A stretch of DNA of 6,555 nucleotides from Candidatus Sumerlaeota bacterium (lineage in GTDB: Bacteria; Sumerlaeota; Sumerlaeia; MVZB01; JAJFLK01). Of this stretch, positions 1 through 5,514 are shown piece after piece (within the stretch, counting starts at the first letter, position 1; each line of letters opens with the position of its first letter). The stretch spans positions 1 through 6,555 of the forward strand of contig JAJFLK010000247.1 of the NCBI GenBank assembly GCA_021772735.1, read 5' to 3'. Under the pieces are notes generated by a model. The model was not told where the DNA came from. It saw only the letters and a program-made list of their open reading frames with translations, and did no database searches. Both the position numbers and the translations under genes were made by a program.

Positions 1-2
1 CG

Positions 3-110
3 AAGGAGCAAGAATACGGGATGGTCGCCATCTTTGAAGATCTGTATGGGAACCTCTGGGATCTTCTTGAATTGAATCGCGATCACCCCATGTACGAACG
101 CTCGGTTTGA
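3..110 (+). CDS. VOC (glyoxalase-like) family protein, C-terminal end only
   Basis: Only the last 35 codons are present; the gene enters from the left edge and stops at TGA 108-110. The visible peptide contains VAIFEDLYGNLWDLLE, which resembles the final beta strand of VOC/glyoxalase-bleomycin-resistance domains, where a 'DPDGN-(L/R)-W-(D/E)-L' motif carries the metal-ligand glutamate near the C-terminus. The substrate and any enzymatic activity cannot be told from this fragment. It converges on the anti-sigma gene (stop codons 74 bp apart), and I see no convincing terminator hairpin between them. The assignment rests on one short motif, so family membership is likely but not certain. Confidence 0.55.
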   Translation, partial: KEQEYGMVAIFEDLYGNLWDLLELNRDHPMYERSV

Positions 111-184
111 GCGCCCACCATTAACGACCAACGGCGCCATCCCCTGGCAAATGCAGATCGAAACTAAGTTGAAAAACGGGAAAG

Positions 185-1687
185 CTAGCGCGAGCTATCG
201 GGTTCTCCCGCGCTGAGCTGGCGGATCTTTCGCCGGGCCTCGGTTGCCGCCAAGCCAGATTCCTCGAATTGAACGACCCGATTGTAATTGCGGATAGCGC
301 GATCGAGATCGCCAAACTGAAGCCAGACGAAGTCCGCAGCCGCAAGCTGGGTCCACGCCCGGGCCTGCGCGCTGGGCTGCGACTCGGCGCGAGTCTCAAG
401 CATCTCGGCGAGCCGCACGGCCGTACTCTCCGGAGGCCGCTCTCCATTGCTGAGGCGATCGACAACTGCACTTGTGGCTTCTTGCACAAGGCAATCCGCG
501 CGTTCGTCACTCAATATCTGGCCGAGCTGCGGGACGACCTCTTCCCACGGACCGCGAGCAACGCCGAACAGGGCGCTCAGGCATTTCCAATCGTCCGAGG
601 CGAAATGGTCCAGGAGCGCGAGGCGCTGTCTGACGTGCTGGATTTCGTCGGCCGGTAAGGCTGCCGTGTCGGCCAGTTCGTCGCAAAGTTGGTAATGATC
701 ACGAGCCGCGGCGAAGTCGCCCTTCTGACCGAAGTTGATATCGCCTATACGCAGGCAAGTCATCAACGCGATCTGGGTCGAGGGATCGATTTCGAAAGCC
801 CGATGGTAAGAAACCAATGCGTCTTCGAATCGGCCGGTCTGAACTTCACGATCTCCTTGCAGAGCATGCCGTAACTGGAGGTCGGAGGTCGATCCGCCCT
901 GCGAAGCGCCCCTCCAGCGCGTCTGCCCCGAGCCCGCCATTGCCGGATCGCTCGGTTGGATGACCGAGCGACGGATTGCAGTAACGGGTGGCCTCAAATT
1001 ATTCGATTTGCCGGATTGCGCGCTCGCGTCGAGCACAAACGCCAAGTCCGTCGCCGGGCCGAAACCAACAGGGAGCATGATTCTTTGATACGGGCGCGAT
1101 CCCGTGCTTGCCGCGCTCTGGCCCGAGGTTATTTGAGCCGAGGCGATCTGTCGCGCCTCGGAGTCTGCGATTCTCCGGTCGCGCGCGACGGGAGTCTGCG
1201 ATGTAGTGCCTGAGGGTTCTTCCGTATTGATGGCCTGTGCGATTACCGATGGCCGGCCGCCGGTCGGTGAATCCTCGTTCTGCGATTCGCCGCGCATCAA
1301 GGCGCCAACGCCGGGCCCAAGCGCGAGGACGAGCAGGGACGCCGCTGCCAGACCCCCGGTCCACCACAACGGTCTGCGCCACCCCTCAATGATGACGGCG
1401 GGCCCGGCCATCTGCGGGGCGGGGCCGTCGAACTTGCGAAACTCTCCGGTCTCGTCGTCAAACAGATTTCCCAAAACATTCTCGGACAGCTTACCGAGGT
1501 AATCCGGGCCGGGATGGGGGATTTCGTCGCATGTGGAAATGATCTGCGCCAGGTCGTCGTTGCTCTCGAAGAATTCCCGGCACGACGGGCAAACCGAGAG
1601 GTGCTCGTCGAGCAGCGATGCCGTCGCCGGGGCCAGAGATCCGGCCGTATATTCTTCGTAAAGGTATTGAACGCGTGAACATCTCAT
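185..1687 (-). CDS. Anti-sigma factor: zinc-binding ZAS-like domain, one membrane segment, TPR-containing C-terminal half
   Basis: A 500-residue protein that probably binds and silences the ECF sigma factor encoded just upstream. The N-terminus has the spacing of a zinc-binding anti-sigma (ZAS) domain: Cys3, then His29-x3-Cys33-x2-Cys36 in the segment DEHLSVCPSC. A hydrophobic stretch at about 109-131, preceded by GWRRP, is a single membrane helix; by the positive-inside rule the ZAS domain is cytoplasmic and the rest periplasmic. Residues about 135-270 are a Ser/Gly/Gln/Pro-rich linker with no recognisable fold. TPR-like helical pairs follow at about 275-304 (GRFEDALVSYHRAFEIDP), 307-339 and 445-478 (GDLDRAIRNYNRVVQFEESG). 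The start is ATG; no good Shine-Dalgarno is visible, so the start is chosen for keeping Cys3. It lies 157 bp downstream of the sigma gene on the same strand and is probably co-transcribed. The release signal is unknown; TPRs suggest a protein partner (inference). Confidence 0.85.
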   Translation of the reverse strand: MRCSRVQYLYEEYTAGSLAPATASLLDEHLSVCPSCREFFESNDDLAQIISTCDEIPHPGPDYLGKLSENVLGNLFDDETGEFRKFDGPAPQMAGPAVIIEGWRRPLWWTGGLAAASLLVLALGPGVGALMRGESQNEDSPTGGRPSVIAQAINTEEPSGTTSQTPVARDRRIADSEARQIASAQITSGQSAASTGSRPYQRIMLPVGFGPATDLAFVLDASAQSGKSNNLRPPVTAIRRSVIQPSDPAMAGSGQTRWRGASQGGSTSDLQLRHALQGDREVQTGRFEDALVSYHRAFEIDPSTQIALMTCLRIGDINFGQKGDFAAARDHYQLCDELADTAALPADEIQHVRQRLALLDHFASDDWKCLSALFGVARGPWEEVVPQLGQILSDERADCLVQEATSAVVDRLSNGERPPESTAVRLAEMLETRAESQPSAQARAWTQLAAADFVWLQFGDLDRAIRNYNRVVQFEESGLAATEARRKIRQLSAGEPDSSR

Positions 1688-1844
1688 AATGGGCGGATAG
1701 TCCGGTCTCTATCTTCCTTCATTTTAATGGCGCGGCCTGGCCCGGAAGGCGCTCCTGCACACACCAGAGATAATGACTATGAGCCCATTAGGCTTGTTTG
1801 GTGGAAAAAAATTGCACAGTTGGGCCCGAATCAGTTGGCCGAAA

Positions 1845-2540
1845 TCAGTCTTCGCTGACGGCCTTGTAGGGATCCGGCCTGCCACCGGCGGTCGAGGGGA
1901 GCGGCGTGATCTGCGCCGACCAGCTTTGGTTGCTCTCCAGGGCCTTTTTGCGGCCCCAGCGCAGACCCTGGACGAGGTGGAAAAGCCGCCGCTTGAGCTT
2001 CTTGCGGCCTTCGTGGATGTTGAACTTGACCGCGCCTTCGCTGCATCCCATTGACGCCGCGACCTCTTTGATCGAGTAGCCTTCGAGCTCGAACAGCATG
2101 GTCGCGATGCGCTGGCGTTCGGGCAGGGCGGTCATGGCCTCGTGAATTTCTTCGCGCATCTGGGTGCGCATCATCAGTTCGCGCGGGTCGTCCGGCGAGC
2201 TTCCGCCCAGAACGATGGCGCTGTTGCTAACCTCGCGGCTTTCATCCATTTCGTAGAGCCGCGTGCGCCCCTTGCGTACTCGATAGCTCTGGACCTGATT
2301 AACCGCAATACGCATCAGCCACGGCGCGAATCGATTGACGTCCTTGAGCTGGCCCACATATCGGAAAAGACGGGTCAGAGTCTCCTGGAGAACTTCGTCC
2401 GTATCATCGTGATCTCGAAGCATCGAGAACAGAATGCGATACAGATCGGGCGAGACGACGCCAATCAGTTCCTCGATCGCGTCGCGATCGCCGGTCTGGC
2501 ATTTCTCGACCAATGGAATGGAAACTTCAGAAAGCGCCAC
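1845..2540 (-). CDS. RNA polymerase ECF-type sigma-70 family sigma factor
   Basis: A group 4 (ECF) sigma factor that directs RNA polymerase to a stress or envelope regulon. With the start used here (GTG at 2540) it has 231 residues. Region 2 spans about 8-80: LVEKCQTGDRDAIEEL, then the region 2.2-type segment DDTDEVLQETLTRLFRYV (about 45-62) and APWLMRIAVNQ. A short linker leads to region 4 at about 133-186 (LPERQRIATMLFELEGYS, then a helix-turn-helix with EVAASMGCSEGAVKFNIHEGR). There is no region 3, as expected for ECF. The GTG has AAGG 8 nt upstream (2549-2552) and gives the usual short N-terminus. An in-frame GTG at 2636 would add 32 residues but its only purine-rich site abuts the start codon. 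A C-terminal tail of about 40 residues after region 4 is longer than usual. The downstream gene is its likely anti-sigma factor. Confidence 0.92.
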   Translation of the reverse strand: MALSEVSIPLVEKCQTGDRDAIEELIGVVSPDLYRILFSMLRDHDDTDEVLQETLTRLFRYVGQLKDVNRFAPWLMRIAVNQVQSYRVRKGRTRLYEMDESREVSNSAIVLGGSSPDDPRELMMRTQMREEIHEAMTALPERQRIATMLFELEGYSIKEVAASMGCSEGAVKFNIHEGRKKLKRRLFHLVQGLRWGRKKALESNQSWSAQITPLPSTAGGRPDPYKAVSED

Positions 2541-2651
2541 GGTCCCAACCTTGTCTGCCCGTCTGAGGGCAAGATGAACGACACATTGCGATTCGCGTAA
2601 CCGGAAAGCCACCCGCTTCGAGGAGAGGCCAACCACTCCTGCACCCTATAG

Positions 2652-2681
2652 CTAAGACGTAATTGGATGCAAGGAAGTTCC
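2652..2681 (-). promoter_or_regulatory. ECF-type promoter upstream of the sigma factor gene (probable autoregulation)
   Basis: On the minus strand GGAACTT (2681-2675) is followed by a 16-nt spacer and GTCTTAG (2658-2652). This closely resembles the GGAACTT / GTCTAA-type promoters of the RpoE-like ECF group, where sigma factors commonly drive their own operon. Transcription would start near 2645, leaving a leader of about 105 nt before the GTG start at 2540. Whether the factor encoded here recognises this class of site is inferred from position and consensus. Confidence 0.6.
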
Positions 2682-2742
2682 ATCAATTTTGACTTCGCTC
2701 GATTTTATGCGAACGAGGGGGCAAATTGGCCTGATCTTCGGC

Positions 2743-2771
2743 TTGACGATGTTGTATGCCTGCGCAATGCT
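2743..2771 (+). promoter_or_regulatory. Possible sigma-70-like promoter for the small lipoprotein gene
   Basis: TTGACG (2743-2748, five of six consensus bases) is followed 17 nt later by AATGCT (2766-2771, three of six). The weak -10 makes this a tentative call. Transcription would begin near 2778, so the hairpin at 2790-2807 would lie in the untranslated leader. Confidence 0.3.
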
Positions 2772-2789
2772 TACGCCTGTAGGTAAGTA

Positions 2790-2807
2790 GCCCGCAATCT
2801 TGCGGGC
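2790..2807 (+). promoter_or_regulatory. Perfect hairpin in the leader of the small lipoprotein gene
   Basis: GCCCGCAA and TTGCGGGC form an 8-bp perfect inverted repeat around TC; as RNA it would fold as 7 bp with a four-base loop. No T-tract follows directly (a TTTTT run begins about 10 nt later), so it does not look like a classical terminator. It ends 37 nt before the ATG at 2845. It could be an mRNA-stabilising leader structure or an operator; the sequence does not decide. Confidence 0.45.
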
Positions 2808-2844
2808 ATGAAACCATTTTTCTGGGGAAAAAAGGAGACGCCTT

Positions 2845-3252
2845 ATGCGTAGGTGGATAGGACTTTCATGTGTTTTGGGAATGTTCGTTGCCCTGATGGG
2901 CTGCGTCCACATTCCGGGGCAGACAGATCTGGAAGATGTCGCACGGCGGGCGGGACTGTCGAATGTGACGACGGGTGACGGAACGTTTGCGGATTATCAG
3001 GCTGTGGGCTACTACACGAGCACCGAGATCGGCATCGGCATCGGGCTTGGATATGGGCTGAAGATCATGGAGCTGTATCCCGTTCAGAGCAACGAGGAGC
3101 AAATGGCCCACATCGCCAATGCGACGGCCGCCGCCCAGGGCAACGCGATGATCAATGTCACGCCTCCGAAGAGCTTTTACTTCGGATTTCCGTTCTTCAT
3201 CATCGGCATCTACGTCGATTCGACCTCGGGCACGGGTATCCGGGTGAACTAA
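2845..3252 (+). CDS. Small lipoprotein of unknown function
   Basis: A 135-residue protein whose N-terminus is a lipoprotein signal peptide: MRRW, a hydrophobic core (IGLSCVLGMFVA), and the lipobox LMGC with the lipidated cysteine at 20. The mature part of about 116 residues contains an alternating Ile/Gly patch (EIGIGIGLGYG, about 62-72), an Ala/Asn-rich helix (HIANATAAAQGNAMINV), and a hydrophobic segment SFYFGFPFFIIGIYV before the C-terminus. I do not recognise the family. The A-x-x-GN-A-INV pattern faintly recalls small domains with 'GA(D/N)A(I/L)INV' segments, but that is too weak to name it. The start is firm: AAGGAG at 2832-2837 lies 7 nt before ATG. The gene is monocistronic, between a hairpin-containing leader and a strong terminator, and convergent with another lipoprotein gene. 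Confidence 0.85.
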   Translation: MRRWIGLSCVLGMFVALMGCVHIPGQTDLEDVARRAGLSNVTTGDGTFADYQAVGYYTSTEIGIGIGLGYGLKIMELYPVQSNEEQMAHIANATAAAQGNAMINVTPPKSFYFGFPFFIIGIYVDSTSGTGIRVN

Positions 3253-3292
3253 CGATCCCCGGCTTAGCGCCGAAGATCGCTGGACAAAAATT

Positions 3293-3330
3293 ATGCGCCG
3301 CCTCCGGGTTTCGGAGACGGCGCATTTTTT
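3293..3330. terminator. Bidirectional rho-independent terminator shared by two convergent lipoprotein genes
   Basis: Arms 3293-3306 (ATGCGCCGCCTCCG) and 3312-3325 form a 14-bp stem with one C-A mismatch around a five-base loop (GGTTT). On the plus strand a six-T run follows (3325-3330). On the minus strand the A-run at 3286-3290 supplies a five-T tract two bases beyond the stem. It lies 40 nt after the stop of the upstream plus-strand gene and 43 nt after the stop of the minus-strand gene, so it can end both transcripts. Confidence 0.9.
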
Positions 3331-3368
3331 CTTTCGGTCATTGATCCGGCAGATCAAACCCTTGCGGA

Positions 3369-3878
3369 TCAGACCCCGAGCAGGCGCAGGCCGCCGTTTT
3401 CGGTTCGTTCGATCCGGCCCGTCAGCGTGCCCTCGGCATCGCGCACTTCAAACATGCCCTCGCCGACGCGGACGAAACGCGTTTCGGTGACCGTCAGCCC
3501 ATCGACCGAGTGACTCAGCACGGCTTCGCTCCCGTCCTCGGATGGAACGAAGCTGACCGTCGAACCGTCTTCGAGCAGGATCGAAGAGGAGTCTCCTCCG
3601 CCGTCGTCCTCGGTCCAGAAATCGATAACGTTCAGGATCAGCGCGTCACCCAGATTGGCCAGCTCATAAACCGGGAAAACGATCAGGACAAAGAAAACGA
3701 TCGACTTGACCCACTTGTCGTCGCTGACCTCGCCATTGACCTCATAGATCGTCTTGGTCAGGAAAAATTCGCCGTAGCAACCGCTGGCCATCGGCACAAT
3801 TGCCACGAGCGTTCCCAGCGCCGCAAGGCGGAAACATCTCGAACGCCATTTCTCGATAAAAGTCTGATCGCGCGACAT
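3369..3878 (-). CDS. DUF3332-like lipoprotein
   Basis: A 169-residue probable lipoprotein of an uncharacterised family. The N-terminal 33 residues form a signal peptide (basic MSRDQTFIEKWRSR, hydrophobic AALGTLVAIVPM) ending in ASGC with Cys34 as the lipidation site. Right after it comes the block recognisable from DUF3332 proteins: CYGEFFLTKTIYEVNGEVSD, then DKWVKSIVFFVLIVFPVYEL and LGDALILNVIDFWTE (about 34-90), the middle being hydrophobic enough to contact or cross the membrane. A Gly/Asp/Ser linker (91-99) leads to a C-terminal beta-rich part with repeated 'DGS' and 'DAEGTLTG' turns. The start is ATG at 3878 because GGAGG (3887-3891) lies 8 nt upstream and the signal peptide begins there. 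The reading frame stays open upstream to 4619, but that part is antisense to glmU. Biochemical function is unknown. Confidence 0.82.
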   Translation of the reverse strand: MSRDQTFIEKWRSRCFRLAALGTLVAIVPMASGCYGEFFLTKTIYEVNGEVSDDKWVKSIVFFVLIVFPVYELANLGDALILNVIDFWTEDDGGGDSSSILLEDGSTVSFVPSEDGSEAVLSHSVDGLTVTETRFVRVGEGMFEVRDAEGTLTGRIERTENGGLRLLGV

Positions 3879-3886
3879 ACGCAATA

Positions 3887-3891
3887 CCTCC
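3887..3891 (-). promoter_or_regulatory. Ribosome binding site fixing the start of the DUF3332-like gene
   Basis: GGAGG on the minus strand, 8 nt before ATG 3878. It decides between this start and several possible starts further upstream in an open frame running to 4619. Confidence 0.8.
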
Positions 3892-3945
3892 AGAGATAAT
3901 TGAGTGACAACCACGCTGACGGGCTCGTCCGGTTGCCTACGTGCA

Positions 3946-3973
3946 ATTGTGACTCGCGCCCGGTGATCGTCAA
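3946..3973 (-). promoter_or_regulatory. Candidate sigma-70-like promoter for the DUF3332-like gene
   Basis: On the minus strand TTGACG (3973-3968) is followed by a 16-nt spacer and CACAAT (3951-3946, four of six consensus bases). Transcription would start near 3939, about 60 nt before the ATG. Found by eye only; the spacing is one base below the optimum. Confidence 0.35.
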
Positions 3974-4124
3974 GCCCGTAATCCAATCTCTGCGCCCGTT
4001 TGAATACACGCGAGTTGTTTGCGCCGGATGCACGCGATAGGGTAGGCGACTCCCGAGCCGGCCAGGAGAGTTCCCAGGGGATTCGGAAATGCTCGATCAA
4101 AGAATATTCGGAGGAAGATGAATT

Positions 4125-4874
4125 TTGTCTCAAAGTGAAATCGCAGCGCTCGTCCTTGCAGCAGGTCAGGGCACGAGGATGAAATCGGCTCGAGCCAAGG
4201 TGCTGCACGAGGTCGCCGGCAAGGCGATGGTCGAGCACATGATCGACGTGCTGCGGGCCGGCGGCGTCGGGCGGGTCGTCGTCGTCACGGGATACGGCGG
4301 CGATGAAGTCCGAGCCCGGCTCAGCGCTGATGTGGAGTTCGTCGAACAGGCCGAGCAAAAGGGCACCGGTCACGCAGTGATGATGGCCGAGGATGTCTTT
4401 TCGGATTTCGAGGGCGTTCTGATCGTCGCCTGTGGCGATACCCCGCTTTGGCGACCCGGGACATTTATTCGCGCGCTCGATGAGATGTCCGCTCCGGATG
4501 TCGGCGCGGTGATCCTGACGACAGAATTGGAAGACGCGGGCGGCTATGGGCGGATCATCCGCGACGCCGGCGGCAACGTAACCGAGATCGTCGAGGCCAA
4601 GGACGCGACACCCGAGCAATTGGCTGTCCGCGAAATCAATAGCGGGGCGTATTGCTTCCGCGCTCGTCCGCTGTTCGAGGCGCTTGCCTCAATCGATGAC
4701 GATAATGCTCAGGGAGAGTATTACCTGACCGACGTGATTGAAATTCTCCTGGGGCGTGGCCTCCGAGTCCGCGCGTATGTCGTCGCCGATCCGGATGAAG
4801 CAATGGGCGTGAACACGCCCGCGCAGCTCGCCGAAGCCGAAGCGATCATGCGCGCCCGGGCGGCGGCGTCGTAA
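4125..4874 (+). CDS. glmU: UDP-N-acetylglucosamine pyrophosphorylase (GlmU uridylyltransferase domain only)
   Basis: A cytoplasmic nucleotidyltransferase that should convert GlcNAc-1-phosphate and UTP to UDP-GlcNAc for peptidoglycan and LPS. Its 249 residues form one Rossmann-like domain with GlmU landmarks: LAAGQGTRM (11-19), catalytic-type Lys25 in AKVLH, EQKGTGHAV (77-85), the metal-site Asp105 in ACGDTPL, GGYGRII (139-145), Glu154, EINSGAY (170-176), GEYYLTDVIEI (197-207) and Asn230 in GVNTPAQL. The proline normally before the catalytic lysine (PKVL) is Ala24. Bifunctional GlmU is about 450 residues; the left-handed beta-helix acetyltransferase domain is absent, and the protein ends cleanly at TAA. 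The start is TTG with GGAGG at 4110-4114, 10 nt upstream. An ATG at 4118 is in another frame and opens only a six-codon ORF. A weak promoter candidate is TTGTTT (4015-4020) and TAGGGT (4038-4043). A related sugar nucleotidyltransferase role is possible. Confidence 0.9.
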   Translation: MSQSEIAALVLAAGQGTRMKSARAKVLHEVAGKAMVEHMIDVLRAGGVGRVVVVTGYGGDEVRARLSADVEFVEQAEQKGTGHAVMMAEDVFSDFEGVLIVACGDTPLWRPGTFIRALDEMSAPDVGAVILTTELEDAGGYGRIIRDAGGNVTEIVEAKDATPEQLAVREINSGAYCFRARPLFEALASIDDDNAQGEYYLTDVIEILLGRGLRVRAYVVADPDEAMGVNTPAQLAEAEAIMRARAAAS

Positions 4875-4897
4875 CGCTGCGGCCAGACTGAAATCCG

Positions 4898-5374
4898 TTA
4901 CTTTGTTCCCGTATGGCCGAATCCACCTTCGCCCCTTGCCGTCGAGGTCAGCTCGTCGCGGACCTCCCACGCCAGGCGCGCGGTACGGTTGAAGACGATC
5001 TGCGCGATGCGGTCGCCACGTTTGATCGGAAAAGGCTCTTTGCCGAAATTGAACAGGATCACGCCGACCGGCCCTCGGTAGTCTTCATCAATCGTGCCCG
5101 GCGCGTTCAGCACGCCGATGCCGTGACGCAGAGCGAGCCCCGACCGCGGCCGCACCTGCGCTTCGAAGCCGTGCGGAAGCGCGATGCGGATGCCCGTCGG
5201 CACGAGCCGCCAAGCGCCAGGCTCGATCACGACCGGTTCGTCCTCGGGCACGGCAGCCCGAAGATCCATCCCGGCCGAGCCGTTGGTTTCATAGGCCGGC
5301 AGCGCGATGTCCATCGCGTCGGCTTCGCGCGTGACGCCCGCTGTGAGTTGCGTTTTCCGGTCGTCGTCTCTCAT
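4898..5374 (-). CDS. dut: dUTP diphosphatase (dUTPase)
   Basis: A trimeric all-beta enzyme that hydrolyses dUTP to dUMP and diphosphate, keeping uracil out of DNA and supplying dUMP for thymidylate synthesis. All five conserved motifs are present in 158 residues: I AGMDLRA (34-40), II RPRSGLA (75-81), III NAPGTIDEDYRG (90-101) with catalytic-type Asp96, IV GDRIAQI (120-126) and V RGEGGFGHTG (147-156) at the flexible C-terminal arm that closes the active site. Length is normal for bacterial dUTPases. The start is ATG; the only Shine-Dalgarno-like bases are AGGG, 6 nt upstream inside a perfect palindrome. The stop lies 23 bp from the glmU stop, the two genes facing each other with no visible terminator between them. 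The gene diverges from the cytochrome gene. Confidence 0.95.
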   Translation of the reverse strand: MRDDDRKTQLTAGVTREADAMDIALPAYETNGSAGMDLRAAVPEDEPVVIEPGAWRLVPTGIRIALPHGFEAQVRPRSGLALRHGIGVLNAPGTIDEDYRGPVGVILFNFGKEPFPIKRGDRIAQIVFNRTARLAWEVRDELTSTARGEGGFGHTGTK

Positions 5375-5386
5375 TCAGGGCCCTGA
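5375..5386. promoter_or_regulatory. 12-bp perfect palindrome immediately upstream of the dut start codon
   Basis: TCAGGGCCCTGA is its own reverse complement and abuts the dut ATG. It contains the only candidate ribosome binding bases (AGGG), so pairing or protein binding here could affect dut translation or transcription. The palindrome is seen directly; a regulatory role is speculation. Confidence 0.3.
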
Positions 5387-5411
5387 CGTATGTGGTGGCT
5401 CGGCGCCGACC

Positions 5412-5440
5412 TTGACTCTGCCGAGGTGGCGCGGAATTAT
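5412..5440 (+). promoter_or_regulatory. Sigma-70-like promoter for the cytochrome c gene
   Basis: TTGACT (5412-5417, five of six consensus bases), a 17-nt spacer, and AATTAT (5435-5440, four of six). Transcription would start near 5447, giving a leader of about 68 nt before the proposed TTG start at 5515. It lies in the divergent gap between dut and the cytochrome gene and reads toward the latter. Confidence 0.45.
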
Positions 5441-5514
5441 TTCCGGTCGATGTGGCCGTCGGGCCGCCCCGTTTATGAATCATCGCATGGACCGATTCCA
5501 CTGGTTTCTCCGCA

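Noticed and set aside
1817..1838. Direct repeat CAGTTGG (1817-1823 and 1832-1838) in the sigma/anti-sigma gap
   Set aside because: Only 7 bp, two copies, no further symmetry; too short to call an operator.
1688..1844. Possible terminator or separate promoter between the sigma and anti-sigma genes
   Set aside because: There is a T-run on the minus strand (1804-1810) but no stable stem directly before it, and no convincing -35/-10 pair; the gap holds nothing I can name.
2541..2636. 32-residue N-terminal extension of the sigma factor from a GTG at 2636
   Set aside because: The extension has no sigma-factor similarity, and its only purine-rich site directly abuts the start; GTG 2540 has better spacing. 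It cannot be fully excluded.
4046..4074. Second GGAAC-type ECF promoter on the minus strand (GGAACTC at 4074-4068, then GTCGCC)
   Set aside because: The -10 half is poor and it lies almost 200 bp from the DUF3332-like start; likely chance.
3879..4619. N-terminal extension of the DUF3332-like frame giving a 416-residue open frame
   Set aside because: The added part is antisense to glmU, reads as arginine- and aspartate-rich shadow sequence, and the real start has GGAGG and a lipoprotein signal at 3878.
4913..5386. 157-residue open frame on the plus strand
   Set aside because: Antisense to dut, whose five motifs are unambiguous.
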